Notes: generated by a model from the sequence alone, not told the origin. Shown: positions 44,424 through 53,057, numbered from the stretch's first letter. The stretch: DNA of 64,000 bases from an uncultured Verrucomicrobiota bacterium (GCA_903922605.1 CAIXUG010000001.1:1-64000); one strand, 5' to 3'. Program-made: numbers and translations.

Positions 44424-44451
44424 TTGACGCTACCCGGCCTTTCCCTAGCCT
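44424..44451 (+). promoter_or_regulatory. Predicted leaderless promoter of the LysM lipoprotein gene
   Basis: TTGACG (44424-44429), a 16-nt spacer and TAGCCT (44446-44451). The -10-like box ends exactly 6 nt before the ATG at 44458, so transcription would start at or next to the start codon. The same distance is seen at 45466, 47174 and 53046. Confidence 0.5.
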
Positions 44452-44457
44452 CCGGCC

Positions 44458-45267
44458 ATGTTCCGTTCGGTGTGTCATCGCTGGTTCGTGGTGTTGGGCT
44501 GTCTCGTGGCCATCCTTTTGGGGACGGGCTGCGACAAATTCCGTCCCCACAACTCGGATGAACGGACGGAGGCGAACTTTGAGACCGCCTACAACCTCGG
44601 CCTGCAGGGGCTGAACGACGACGCCATCAAGGCCTATTACCGGGCCTTGGAGGCCAACCCCTACAACGCCACCGCCCACCGGGAGCTGGGGCAGCTTTTC
44701 TTCGACAAGAAGCACGACTACGTGCTGGCGATCTATCACCTGCGCCGGTGCCAGCAGATCCGCGCCAACCGCAACGATCGCGAGGCCAACGACTATTCGG
44801 TCGAGCAGGTCATCAAACAGGCGCAGCTCCAGCTGGCCATCGAGTTCTCCGGCCAGATCGGCCGCCAGCAGGCCCAGTCGCAGGTGGACGAGCTGAAGCG
44901 CCGCAATGCGGAGCTGGAGGCCGCCATGGCGCGGCTCAGCCAGCAATTGGGCCAGAACGCGCGCCCGCAGCCGGACAATTCCGTGGCCGCCCAGCCGAAG
45001 CCGGTGGTGGAGACGCCCAAACGCAGCGTGCCGGAACCCGCCCGGGCCGCCGAGCCGGTCAAACCGGTCACCCGGACCGCCGAACCGCCGGTGACCAAGC
45101 CGGTCACCACCCCACGAACCCACGTGGTCAAGTCGGGCGAAACCCCCGCTTCCATCGCGCGCCAGTATCACCTGAGCGCCCAGCAGCTCATGAACGCCAA
45201 CAAGGGCCTGGATGCGCGAAAACTGCGCGTGGGCCAGAGCCTTAATCTGCCGGACGGGGTGAAGTAA
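44458..45267 (+). CDS. TPR and LysM domain lipoprotein
   Basis: A 269-residue lipoprotein. The signal VVLGCLVAILLGTGC ends in a good lipobox (Cys about 25). Two TPR-like units follow (NFETAYNLGLQGLNDDAIKA, YYRALEANPYNATAHRELGQ), then a coiled-coil helix (QAQSQVDELKRRNAELEAAM) and a Pro-rich linker. The C-terminal LysM domain (HVVKSGETPASIARQYHLSA, QQLMNANKGLDARKLRVGQ) binds peptidoglycan. The layout suggests an envelope scaffold tying the outer membrane to the cell wall. It lies downstream of the ABC exporter genes but has its own predicted promoter. Confidence 0.87.
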   Translation: MFRSVCHRWFVVLGCLVAILLGTGCDKFRPHNSDERTEANFETAYNLGLQGLNDDAIKAYYRALEANPYNATAHRELGQLFFDKKHDYVLAIYHLRRCQQIRANRNDREANDYSVEQVIKQAQLQLAIEFSGQIGRQQAQSQVDELKRRNAELEAAMARLSQQLGQNARPQPDNSVAAQPKPVVETPKRSVPEPARAAEPVKPVTRTAEPPVTKPVTTPRTHVVKSGETPASIARQYHLSAQQLMNANKGLDARKLRVGQSLNLPDGVK

Positions 45268-45361
45268 GTGCCCGCCCGAAAATTCGAGAAGGTGCTGTTT
45301 TCGTGACCGAGGCCGGATGGCCGCGCTGCTCCGGTTCCCCTCCTGACTCCGGACGCAGTCC

Positions 45362-45426
45362 CTCCTGTCTCCTGTCTCCTTCGGCCCCTGGTGTTTCCTT
45401 GGAGCTTGGCGCTTGTATTTTGGAGC
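45362..45426. repeat. Two heptamer arrays upstream of the gene at 45478
   Basis: 45362-45382 reads CTCCTGT, CTCCTGT, CTCCTTC. 45399-45426 reads TTGGAGC, TTGGCGC, TTGTATT, TTGGAGC, each set in exact 7-nt phase but with unrelated consensus. They lie in the 210-nt gap between the LysM gene and the next coding region. Confidence 0.8.
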
Positions 45427-45442
45427 TCCGTTGACAGTGGCT

Positions 45443-45471
45443 TTGCATCCGGGCGGGCGGCGTCCTAGGTT
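45443..45471 (+). promoter_or_regulatory. Predicted leaderless promoter of the gene at 45478
   Basis: TTGCAT (45443-45448), a 17-nt spacer and TAGGTT (45466-45471), ending exactly 6 nt before the GTG start at 45478. A better -35 match, TTGACA at 45431, is too far away (29 nt). This spacing supports the GTG as the true start. Confidence 0.4.
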
Positions 45472-45477
45472 CGGGGC

Positions 45478-46287
45478 GTGTCCGGCCGTATCACGTTTGC
45501 CGCCATCGCCTTGTTCTGGGTGGTGATGAACGTCCTGCTTTGGCGGGCGGAGTTCGGCGGCGGTCGCGAAACTGCGTCGGAGATCCCCATCGAGACCGTT
45601 CTGGAGCGCGTCCTCGATGCCGCCGACGATTCGGTGCTGACCCTGCGCCACCACGGCGAGGCCATCGGTCAGGTGCGCTGGAACCCCAGCATCGTCGAAG
45701 GCATCGGCGACACCAATACCGCGGCCAACCTGCCCGAAGGCATGGTGCGCACCCCGTCGGGCCATCTGCTGGATGTGGAACTGAACCTCTTCGGCGACAC
45801 GCCTTCCAGCCGTTGGCGGGTGCTGTCCCACGTTTCGCTGAACACCAACCATGTGTGGCGTGACCTGAGCCTGCGGCTCATTCAGCGCCCCAACCTCTGG
45901 GAGTTCACCGCCGTCAACGGCGAGAAAACCATCCGGCTGCGTACCGAGGAAGGCCACACAGCCTCCGAACAGACCTTCGCGCTCAGCGATTTCGCCAACC
46001 CGTTCGCCCTGATGGGCCCCTACGCCGCCCTGCTGCCGAAGAACCTCCTGCCGGGCGTCCCCTTGCCGGGGGCGAACGGGGTGCGGCCCAGCATCGCCTG
46101 GTCCGCCCGCAACGACTGGCTGCGCGTGGGACACAACCGCGTGCGGGTCTATCGCCTGAAGCTGAAGCTGTTCGAGCATTTCGAGGCCGTCGCCTATTTC
46201 AGCCGCGCCGGCGAGGTGCTCAAGGTGACGCTGCCCGACGGGCTGGTGCTCGTGAACGAGGCCCTTCCCAACATCAGCCGTGAATGA
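45478..46287 (+). CDS. Membrane-anchored protein of unknown function next to ABC ATPase
   Basis: A 269-residue protein starting with GTG at 45478. It has one N-terminal membrane helix (FAAIALFWVVMNVLLW). The rest is probably extracytoplasmic and rich in beta-strand-like sequence (LLDVELNLFGDTPSSRWRVL, WEFTAVNGEKTIRLRTEEG, VRVYRLKLKLFEHFEAVAYF). I recognise no family. It is followed after 12 nt by an ABC ATPase gene, so it may be a partner of that transporter. Confidence 0.65.
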   Translation: MSGRITFAAIALFWVVMNVLLWRAEFGGGRETASEIPIETVLERVLDAADDSVLTLRHHGEAIGQVRWNPSIVEGIGDTNTAANLPEGMVRTPSGHLLDVELNLFGDTPSSRWRVLSHVSLNTNHVWRDLSLRLIQRPNLWEFTAVNGEKTIRLRTEEGHTASEQTFALSDFANPFALMGPYAALLPKNLLPGVPLPGANGVRPSIAWSARNDWLRVGHNRVRVYRLKLKLFEHFEAVAYFSRAGEVLKVTLPDGLVLVNEALPNISRE

Positions 46288-46299
46288 CCGGATACCCGC

Positions 46300-47043
46300 A
46301 TGATTGAGCTGCAAAACCTGGTGAAACACTTCGGCGACGTGCGGGCCGTGGACGGTGTCACGCTCACCGTCCCCCAGGGGGAATTCTTCGCCGTGCTCGG
46401 CCCCAACGCCGCCGGCAAGACCACCACGATCAAGATGGTCGTGGGGCTCATCCGCCCCACGGCGGGCAGCGCCAGGGTGGCGGGCTTCGACGTGCAGGCG
46501 CAGCCGTTGGAGGCGCGCGCCCGGCTGGCCTATGTGCCCGATTTCCCCTTCCTCTACGACAAGCTCACGCCTTGGGAATTCCTGCGCTTTACCGGGCAGC
46601 TTTTCCGGATGACCGACACCGAAATCGCACGCGCGGCGGATGAGCTGGTGCCCCGCTTCAGCCTCGAAAGCTGGCTCAACAAGCCGATCGAGGGCCTGAG
46701 CCATGGGACGCGCCAGCGCGTCGCCATCGCCAGCGCGCTGCTGCACAACCCGGAGGTGTTCGTCATCGACGAGCCCATGGTCGGCCTTGACCCGCACCAC
46801 GCGCGCGTGGTGAAGGACGTGCTCAAGGAAAGGTCGCGACGGGGCATGACAGTGTTTCTCAGCACCCACCAGATCAGCGTGGCGGAGGAAATGGCCGACC
46901 GCATCGGTATCATCCATCAGGGCAAACTGGTGGCCATCGGCTCGGCCGCCGACCTGCGCCGCCAGGCCGGCACCGATGGAGCGCTGGAAAACGCCTTCCT
47001 TGCCATCACGAGTGAGGCAAAGACGACGACGGTGGCAGAGTGA
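46300..47043 (+). CDS. ABC transporter ATP-binding protein
   Basis: A 247-residue ATPase of the ABC-2 exporter type. Walker A is GPNAAGKTTT, the signature GLSHGTRQRVAIASALL, Walker B VFVIDEPMVGLDP and the switch STHQISVAEEMADR. It lacks a fused membrane domain. No permease lies directly downstream; coaD follows. Possible partners are the permeases at 31467, 41520 or the double permease at 18973. It closes the group of transport genes that starts at 31467. Confidence 0.92.
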   Translation: MIELQNLVKHFGDVRAVDGVTLTVPQGEFFAVLGPNAAGKTTTIKMVVGLIRPTAGSARVAGFDVQAQPLEARARLAYVPDFPFLYDKLTPWEFLRFTGQLFRMTDTEIARAADELVPRFSLESWLNKPIEGLSHGTRQRVAIASALLHNPEVFVIDEPMVGLDPHHARVVKDVLKERSRRGMTVFLSTHQISVAEEMADRIGIIHQGKLVAIGSAADLRRQAGTDGALENAFLAITSEAKTTTVAE

Positions 47044-47050
47044 GGGGGAG

Positions 47051-47162
47051 TTTTTGGTTTTCAGTTTTCGGTCTCCGGTTACCGGCTCGCCATCGACCTG
47101 ACTTCGCTGTTCGCCGTTCCCTGTTCGCTGTTCGACCGCGCTGTTCGCACTTCTAACTTCAC
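47051..47162. repeat. Heptamer arrays upstream of coaD
   Basis: 47051-47085 reads TTTTTGG, TTTTCAG, TTTTCGG, TCTCCGG, TTACCGG in phase, drifting unit by unit. 47106-47133 reads GCTGTTC, GCCGTTC, CCTGTTC, GCTGTTC, with one further GCTGTTC out of phase at 47140. 47149-47162 reads ACTTCTA, ACTTCAC. Together they nearly fill the gap before coaD. Confidence 0.8.
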
Positions 47163-47173
47163 ATCGCTCCTCC

Positions 47174-47674
<501 letters not shown>

Positions 47675-47723
47675 TCGCCGAACCTTCTATCCCTCCGTGT
47701 CCATTTGGAGAAATGAGCGGGTA

Positions 47724-47741
47724 GGGATGGCGCGCTGCGCC
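47724..47741. repeat. 18-nt interspersed repeat, copy 1
   Basis: gggatggcgcgctgcgcc occurs here and again exactly at 55049-55066. It sits at the left edge of a palindrome-rich intergenic block (about 47720-47880) between coaD and yceD. The block also holds gcgcagcgcacggtcc, which is partly complementary to the repeat. Confidence 0.6.
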
Positions 47742-47930
47742 GTTCCCCGTCGCCGAGCGGAGCGTCAGGCGACGGAACGAATGCCCACGACCGGCATACA
47801 CTTCTGCCACCCCTTCAGGGTGGGGACCGCGCAGCGCACGGTCCCGACCCGGCGTACATTCACCACCGGACCGGCCTGATCCCCACAGGTCGGGGTTGCG
47901 CCCCAGCCGCTTTGGGCCGAAGCTCCGGCC

Positions 47931-48413
47931 ATGCCGCTCAGAATCGACAGGCGTCAGCTCGAGGGGAAGACGATGCAGGTGGCCGGCGAACTGGCCGCCG
48001 AGGAACTCGCCACAGGGTTCAACGACCCGCTCATCACCTTTGCCTCCCCCCTGGCCTATGACCTGGAACTGGAGGAGCAGCCGCAGGGCATCCTGATGCA
48101 GGGGACGCTGAGCATCACCCTGAGCTGCGTCTGCGGACGCTGCCTGAAAACCTTCGCCCACCCGATCGAATTGCCGGCCTTTGCCGCCCTCGCGGAGTAC
48201 GAGGGGGAGGAGGCGATGGTCCAAGAAGGCGATTTTGCCGACTTGACGCCCTACCTGAGAGAGGACATTTATCTCGGTCTGCCAACGAATCCGTTGTGCC
48301 GACCAGAATGTCGCGGGCTCGCCCGAAAGGCCAAGGCCCGCGATTTGCGTCTCGAGGTCCCGCCGTCCGACGGCAGTTCTCCCTGGGGCGCGCTGGATCA
48401 GTTGAAACTGTAA
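47931..48413 (+). CDS. yceD: DUF177 (YceD) family protein
   Basis: A 160-residue protein. YceD proteins are encoded before rpmF in most bacteria and are implicated in 23S rRNA processing or accumulation. The family signature is present as ITLSCVCGRCLKTFAHPIEL (a Cys pair) and LRLEVPPSDGSSPWGALDQL close to the end. It lies 13 nt before rpmF, the conserved arrangement. The N-terminal half (LAAEELATGFNDPLITFASP) is variable, as usual. Confidence 0.85.
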   Translation: MPLRIDRRQLEGKTMQVAGELAAEELATGFNDPLITFASPLAYDLELEEQPQGILMQGTLSITLSCVCGRCLKTFAHPIELPAFAALAEYEGEEAMVQEGDFADLTPYLREDIYLGLPTNPLCRPECRGLARKAKARDLRLEVPPSDGSSPWGALDQLKL

Positions 48414-48426
48414 ACAATAACGACCT

Positions 48427-48615
48427 ATGGGCGTCCCGAAACGTAAACCGTCAACCAGCCGGCAGCGCATGCGCCGCGCCTACAACAGCGTGATGCATCT
48501 GCCGAAGCTCAATTCCTGCCCGCAGTGCGCGGCCCCGTACATCTCGCACCGCGTGTGCCCGGCCTGCGGTTTCTACAAGGAACGCCAGATCGTCTCCGTC
48601 AAAGCGCAGGCCTAA
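48427..48615 (+). CDS. rpmF: 50S ribosomal protein L32
   Basis: A 62-residue ribosomal protein. The start MGVPKRKPSTSRQRMRRAY is diagnostic. The zinc-ribbon form is present with Cys pairs in CPQCAAPY and CPACGFYK, showing that this is the C+ (zinc-binding) version. It sits in the conserved order yceD-rpmF-plsX-fabH. Confidence 0.97.
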   Translation: MGVPKRKPSTSRQRMRRAYNSVMHLPKLNSCPQCAAPYISHRVCPACGFYKERQIVSVKAQA

Positions 48616-48672
48616 TCGCCTTTACGCGAGCGCCGAGCCACGCTGTCAGCGGGTCGGCGCTCCGTCGTTTCT

Positions 48673-49728
48673 ATGCGCCTCGCGGTGGATGTCATGGGCG
48701 GCGACCATGGTCCCGAGGAACTGCTCCACGGGATCAAGCTCGGTCTGGCCGAAGAACCGGCCATCGTATCGCTCCATGTGGTCGGCCGTGAAGAGGAGGT
48801 GCGCCCGCTGTGCGAGCGCATCGGGCTCCGTGATGCCCGCGTCCAGATTCATCACGCCAGCGAAGTCCTCACCATGGAGGACAAGCCGGTCCAGGGACTC
48901 CGCAAAAAGAAGGACTGCTCCCTGCTCCGCGCGGTCGAGCTGGTGAAGGACGGGAAGGCCGACGCGGTGATTTCCGCCGGCAACACCGGCGGCATTGTCG
49001 CGGCTTCCACCATCCGCCTGCGCACGCTGGAAGGCGTGGAGCGGCCCACCCTGGCGTGCATCATGCCTTCGCGGAACGGCGCGTTCGTGCTGGTGGATGG
49101 CGGGGCCAACCCCGACTGCACGCCCCACACCCTGCTTCAGTTCGCCGTGATGGGTTCCGTCTATTCGCGGGCCATGCTCGGGGTGGAGAATCCCCGCGTC
49201 GGCATCCTCAGCAACGGTACCGAGGAGACGAAAGGCACGGAACTGACCCGGACCGCCGTGGAACTGCTGAAACGGACCAGCCTGAACAGCACCGGCTATT
49301 GCGAGGGTTATGACCTTTTCACAGGAGGTGTGGACGTGGTGGTCTGCGACGGGTTCGTCGGCAACATCGTGCTGAAAACCGCCGAAGGCCTGGGCAAGAC
49401 CTTCGGCGCGTTGCTGAAGGAGGAGCTGACCGCGAACCCCATCCGCATGCTCGGTGCCCTGCTGGCTCGAGGCGGCCTGGGCAAGATCAAGGTGCGCATG
49501 AACCCGGACACCTATGGCGGCGCACCCCTGCTCGGGCTGAACGGCAGCGTCGTGAAGATCCACGGTTCGGCGAAACGGTTCGCCTTGAAGAACGCCATCC
49601 GGCAAAGCTTGCGCGTGGTCAGCCAGAACCTGAAAGAAACGATCACGCGCGAAATCGCCGCCGCCAACGCCGCCGCCGCCAACGCCGCCGCCGCTGACGA
49701 CGCTCCCGGCGCCGCCAGCGCCCGCTAA
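48673..49728 (+). CDS. plsX: Phosphate acyltransferase PlsX
   Basis: Converts acyl-ACP to acyl-phosphate for phospholipid synthesis with PlsY. It has 351 residues and starts MRLAVDVMGGDHGPEELLHG, the typical PlsX opening. Other family segments are ISAGNTGGIVAASTIRLRTL, ACIMPSRNGAFVLVDGGANP, GILSNGTEETKGTELTR and CDGFVGNIVLKTAEGLGK. The C-terminal tail has an Ala run (ANAAAANAAAADDAPG) not common to the family. The gene follows rpmF by 57 nt and precedes fabH by 6 nt. Confidence 0.96.
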   Translation: MRLAVDVMGGDHGPEELLHGIKLGLAEEPAIVSLHVVGREEEVRPLCERIGLRDARVQIHHASEVLTMEDKPVQGLRKKKDCSLLRAVELVKDGKADAVISAGNTGGIVAASTIRLRTLEGVERPTLACIMPSRNGAFVLVDGGANPDCTPHTLLQFAVMGSVYSRAMLGVENPRVGILSNGTEETKGTELTRTAVELLKRTSLNSTGYCEGYDLFTGGVDVVVCDGFVGNIVLKTAEGLGKTFGALLKEELTANPIRMLGALLARGGLGKIKVRMNPDTYGGAPLLGLNGSVVKIHGSAKRFALKNAIRQSLRVVSQNLKETITREIAAANAAAANAAAADDAPGAASAR

Positions 49729-49734
49729 GTTCCG

Positions 49735-50754
49735 ATGGCCCCCATCCGACATCCCCGTTCGAGCCGGCCGCATCTGCGGACCGTCTCCATCACCGGGGTC
49801 GGCTCCTATGTGCCGGCACGCATCCTCACCAACGCCGAGCTGGAGAAGATGGTCGAGACCAGCGACGAGTGGATCAGGAGCCGGACGGGCATCCGGGAAC
49901 GCCGCATTGCCGCCCCACACGAGACGGCCTCCGACCTCGCCTACGAGGCTGCGCAGCGCGCCCTGGCCAGCGCCGGGATTACCGCTGATCAGGTCGATCT
50001 CATCATCGTCGCGACCATCACGCCCGACATGCAGTTCCCCAGCACTGCCTGCCTCGTGCAGCACAAGCTGGGGGCCACGCGGGCGGCCGCCTTCGACGTG
50101 GGCGCGGCGTGCAGCGGATTCGTTTACGCCCTCGACATCGCCAGCCATTTCGTCGCCTCGCATACGTATGACACCGTGCTCGTCATCGGCACGGAAAAGA
50201 TGTCGTCCGTGGTGGACTGGACCGACCGCAACACCTGCGTGCTCTTTGGCGACGGTGCCGGTGCCGCCGTGCTGCAAAACCGCCCGAACGCCCACGGCCT
50301 GATCACCACCTGCCTCGGCTCTGACGGCGCCAAGGCCAGCCTGCTGGAGCTTCCCGGCGGTGGCAGCGCCTGCCCCGCCACGGCTGACACTGTCGCCAAG
50401 CGGCTGCACTTCCTGCGCATGGACGGCAAGGAAACCTTCAAAAACGCCGTCAACGCCATGGTCTCCGCCGCCAACGAGGCGCTGTCCCGCTGCGAGATCG
50501 GCATCGAACGCATCAAGTGCGTCATTCCCCATCAGGCCAACCAGCGCATCCTGAACGCCGTGGCCGAACGGCTCGGAGCTACCGACGACCAGCTCTTCGT
50601 CAACGTGGACCGCTATGGCAACACCAGTGCCGCCAGCGTGGCCATCGCGCTGGATGAGGCGGTGCGCGAAGGCCGGATTCAGCGCGGTGACCTGGTGCTG
50701 CTGGTGGTTTTCGGCGCCGGACTGACCTGGGGCGCGGCGGTCATCGAGTGGTAG
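49735..50754 (+). CDS. fabH: Beta-ketoacyl-ACP synthase III
   Basis: Starts fatty acid chain formation by condensing acetyl-CoA with malonyl-ACP. It has 339 residues. The catalytic triad is visible: Cys in AFDVGAACSGFVYAL, His in CVIPHQANQRIL and Asn in DRYGNTSAASVAIAL. Early family marks are SDEWIRSRTGIRERRI. The first 15 or so residues (MAPIRHPRSSRPHLR) are longer than average; a later start is possible but none is clearly better. It closes the yceD-rpmF-plsX-fabH group. Confidence 0.96.
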   Translation: MAPIRHPRSSRPHLRTVSITGVGSYVPARILTNAELEKMVETSDEWIRSRTGIRERRIAAPHETASDLAYEAAQRALASAGITADQVDLIIVATITPDMQFPSTACLVQHKLGATRAAAFDVGAACSGFVYALDIASHFVASHTYDTVLVIGTEKMSSVVDWTDRNTCVLFGDGAGAAVLQNRPNAHGLITTCLGSDGAKASLLELPGGGSACPATADTVAKRLHFLRMDGKETFKNAVNAMVSAANEALSRCEIGIERIKCVIPHQANQRILNAVAERLGATDDQLFVNVDRYGNTSAASVAIALDEAVREGRIQRGDLVLLVVFGAGLTWGAAVIEW

Positions 50755-50803
50755 AAGGCGGTCTTTGATCATCGCGACAACCGATTTGGCTTCTGCTAAT
50801 TTG

Positions 50804-50829
50804 CAACGGAAGAAACATTTCCTCCGTTG
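50804..50829 (+). promoter_or_regulatory. Candidate operator before the PIN toxin-antitoxin pair
   Basis: caacgga (50804-50810) and tccgttg (50823-50829) form a perfect 7-bp inverted repeat with a 12-nt centre, about 40 nt before the antitoxin ATG. Toxin-antitoxin operons often repress themselves through such palindromes. No clear -35/-10 pair was identified. Confidence 0.35.
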
Positions 50830-50867
50830 AAATTCAAAAAGGAAAGCCTCCTAAATTACCCCACGAG

Positions 50868-51092
50868 ATGAGTGCCAACAAACCGACGAAGAAGACGGTA
50901 GCGAATTCCGTGACGGCCAAGGCTCATGTTGCCTATCCTGACCAGACCAAAGGAAGTGCGATTGCCGCCAAGGCACGTCGTGCGGTCGGCCAGCTTGACC
51001 ATGCCAAACGGCAGAAGCTTTTGAATGCTGGATTGAGTCTGATCTATGGCAGCACGGCAACCCAAACAGTCAAGGCTGGCGTTAGACACTAA
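50868..51092 (+). CDS. Probable antitoxin of a PIN-domain toxin pair
   Basis: A 74-residue basic protein (MSANKPTKKTVANSVTAKA, later GSAIAAKARRAVGQLDHAKR) without membrane segments. I recognise no named family. It overlaps the PIN toxin gene by 47 nt, a common toxin-antitoxin arrangement. DNA is AT-richer than fabH and pilT around it. The final part QKLLNAGLSLIYGSTATQTV may contact the toxin, by analogy only. Confidence 0.6.
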   Translation: MSANKPTKKTVANSVTAKAHVAYPDQTKGSAIAAKARRAVGQLDHAKRQKLLNAGLSLIYGSTATQTVKAGVRH

Positions 51093-51549
51093 CGTCCTCC
51101 TGGATCTGGCTGGCGGCGAAGATTTCGCCGTGGAATTTTTGAAAGTCGTGCAGGCAAACGGCTTCAAATTGGAAATCGGCCCGACCGTAGTTGAGGAGCT
51201 TACGTACCTTGCGCTGCAGGGAGAGGCCGCCAGCCAGAAACTGGCCCTCAAAGCGTTGACCGCCATGCGGGGCTGGGGGATTTCGCCATTCCACCTGACA
51301 GCTCTCGAACGCGGGCTGGTCGATGAGTTTTCCAAACGCCTCTGCGTCCGAGGGTTGCTCCCGCCAGACGAGAAGCATGACGCAGCCGTCCTCGGGGAAG
51401 TTTCCTTGGCGGGAATAAAGGTGCTGGTCAGCTCAGATTCCCATCTGCTGGACATTGAGCCCGCCTCGCTTGCAGCCCAGTTTGCCGGAGTCCACTTCCC
51501 TGAAAACGTCCAGGTGTTCAAACCCGGAACCTTTCTCAAGGCCTTTTAA
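51046..51549 (+). CDS. PIN-domain ribonuclease toxin
   Basis: A 167-residue PIN nuclease. The first catalytic acid is in SRLALDTNVLLDLAGGEDF (Asp-Thr-Asn). Further acids are Glu in GPTVVEELTYLAL, Asp in DEKHDAAVLGEV and the closing Asp in VLVSSDSHLLD. PIN toxins of the VapC type cut tRNA or other RNA; the target here is unknown. The ATG at 51046 lies within the antitoxin gene. The pair lies between fabH and pilT on the same strand, with lower G+C than both. Confidence 0.8.
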   Translation: MAARQPKQSRLALDTNVLLDLAGGEDFAVEFLKVVQANGFKLEIGPTVVEELTYLALQGEAASQKLALKALTAMRGWGISPFHLTALERGLVDEFSKRLCVRGLLPPDEKHDAAVLGEVSLAGIKVLVSSDSHLLDIEPASLAAQFAGVHFPENVQVFKPGTFLKAF

Positions 51550-51681
51550 CCAGCAGCGTTGCTTCGTTCCTGCCATCTCGCTCCTTGGCAACCGGGGGTT
51601 AGGCCGGCATCTTTCTGTCCGCAAAGTCAATTTCCCATTCCACCCGGCAACGCTCCTGCTAGCGTTCCGCTCCGCAAAACT

Positions 51682-52770
51682 ATGGAACTTCTCCGAGGCA
51701 TCTTGAAAGCCGCCGTCGAGGGCGGCGCATCCGACGTCCACATCAAGGTCGGCTATCCGGTCGTCTTCCGCATCAATCGCCAGCTCACCGCGATCGAGGC
51801 GCCCGTGCCCACCGAGCAGTGGATGAACAGCATCCTGGAAAAGATGGTGCCCCCGCACGCCCGCAAGCGCATCGACGAGGATCGGGAGGTGGATTTCAGC
51901 TACTATGAGCCCGGGGTGGGCCGTTTCCGTACCAACGTCTTCCAGCAGAAGGGCAACTTCGCCCTGGCCATGCGCTACGTGAAAACGCAGGTGCCGAGCT
52001 TCGACGAACTGGGCCTGCTGCCCGTGCTCAAGGACATCGCCTCCTCCCACCGTGGCATCGTGCTGGTCGCCGGCACCACCGGCTCCGGCAAGTCTACCAC
52101 GCTGGCGGCGATGCTGGAGCACATCAACGCCAACTTCAAACGGCACGTCATAACCCTGGAAGACCCCATCGAGTTCGTCTTCGAGGACAACCAGTCGGTG
52201 ATCGAGCAGCGCGAGGTCGGCCTCGACACGCAGAGCTTCCAGAGCGGCCTCAAGCACGTCCTGCGGCAGGATCCCGACATCATCATGGTCGGCGAAATGC
52301 GCGACTCGACCAGCTTCACGGCGGCAATGCAGGCGGCCGACACCGGCCACCTCGTGCTTTCCACCCTCCACACCCAGAACGCCTCGCAATCGATCGGCCG
52401 TATTCTGGACTTCTTCCGCCCGGAAGAGCGCGAGCAGTGCCGCCGTCAGCTCGCCAACACGCTCAAGGCCGTCGTCTGCCAACGCATGATCACCACCACC
52501 ACGGGCGGCATCACGCCCTCGCTGGAAATCATGATTAACACGCCAACCGTGCGTAAGATGCTGGAGGAGAACCGTCTCGAAAAAATCTCCGCCGCCATCG
52601 AAACCGGTCGGGACGACGGCATGCAGACCTTCAACCAGGCACTCTACGACCTCGTGAAGTTGCGCAAGGTGACCGAGGCCGAGGCGCTCGCGAAGGCGAG
52701 CAACCCGCAGGCGCTCGACATGATGTTCAAGGGCATCTTCCTCGACGAGGGCCGCCGCATCTTGCAATAG
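51682..52770 (+). CDS. pilT: Type IV pilus retraction ATPase (PilT/PilU family)
   Basis: A hexameric ATPase that retracts type IV pili for twitching motility or DNA uptake. I chose the ATG at 51682 (MELLRGILKAAVEGGASDVH), which gives 362 residues and the family N-terminus. Walker A is GTTGSGKSTT, the Asp box VITLEDPIEFVFEDNQS, Walker B DIIMVGEMRDSTS and the His box DTGHLVLSTLHTQNA. No other pilus gene lies in the window. PilT and PilU cannot be told apart with certainty by eye. Confidence 0.92.
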   Translation: MELLRGILKAAVEGGASDVHIKVGYPVVFRINRQLTAIEAPVPTEQWMNSILEKMVPPHARKRIDEDREVDFSYYEPGVGRFRTNVFQQKGNFALAMRYVKTQVPSFDELGLLPVLKDIASSHRGIVLVAGTTGSGKSTTLAAMLEHINANFKRHVITLEDPIEFVFEDNQSVIEQREVGLDTQSFQSGLKHVLRQDPDIIMVGEMRDSTSFTAAMQAADTGHLVLSTLHTQNASQSIGRILDFFRPEEREQCRRQLANTLKAVVCQRMITTTTGGITPSLEIMINTPTVRKMLEENRLEKISAAIETGRDDGMQTFNQALYDLVKLRKVTEAEALAKASNPQALDMMFKGIFLDEGRRILQ

Positions 52771-52812
52771 GCGTTCATCTGAGCGCGGAGCGGCGGGCGA
52801 GTGAACCAGTGT

Positions 52813-52988
52813 GTGAGAAAGTGGGAAAGTCAGAGAGAGGGAGCGACGAGCGCCTCGTATTCCAGCATCCCACTTGCCCACTCTCCTGCCCTCGCCGTTG
52901 GTGGCGGAAGAGCTGACGGTGATCAAACCACTGACGGCCGAGAACGTTACCCTGCCGACTCACTGACTTACTGACTTACTGGCTCACT
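52813..52988. repeat. Octamer near-repeat arrays between pilT and the PhoB-like gene
   Basis: Three arrays have 8-nt phase: GTGAGAAA, GTGGGAAA, GTCAGAGA (52813-52836); CCCACTTG, CCCACTCT (52869-52884); and GACTCACT, GACTTACT, GACTTACT, GGCTCACT (52957-52988). The first two are roughly complementary to each other. They occupy most of the 287-nt gap. Confidence 0.75.
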
Positions 52989-53023
52989 CTCGCTGCCGCC
53001 CGTCGGCATTTTTTGTCACCGGC

Positions 53024-53051
53024 TTGTAACATCTCCGCCATCACGTAGCAT
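53024..53051 (+). promoter_or_regulatory. Predicted leaderless promoter of the PhoB-like regulator
   Basis: TTGTAA (53024-53029), a 16-nt spacer and TAGCAT (53046-53051), ending exactly 6 nt before the ATG at 53058. This supports 53058 rather than the ATG at 53079 as the start of the regulator. Confidence 0.5.
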
Positions 53052-53057
53052 TGCGCC

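Noticed and set aside
44146-46917. A 923-codon minus-strand open frame opposite the LysM, unknown and ABC ATPase genes
   Set aside because: It crosses several good plus-strand genes and intergenic arrays, and the product has no recognisable fold; it is a by-product of GC-rich codon positions.
52813-52988. Possible CRISPR-like regular repeats
   Set aside because: Units are 8 nt with no spacers and no cas genes nearby; they are short near-tandem repeats, not a CRISPR array.
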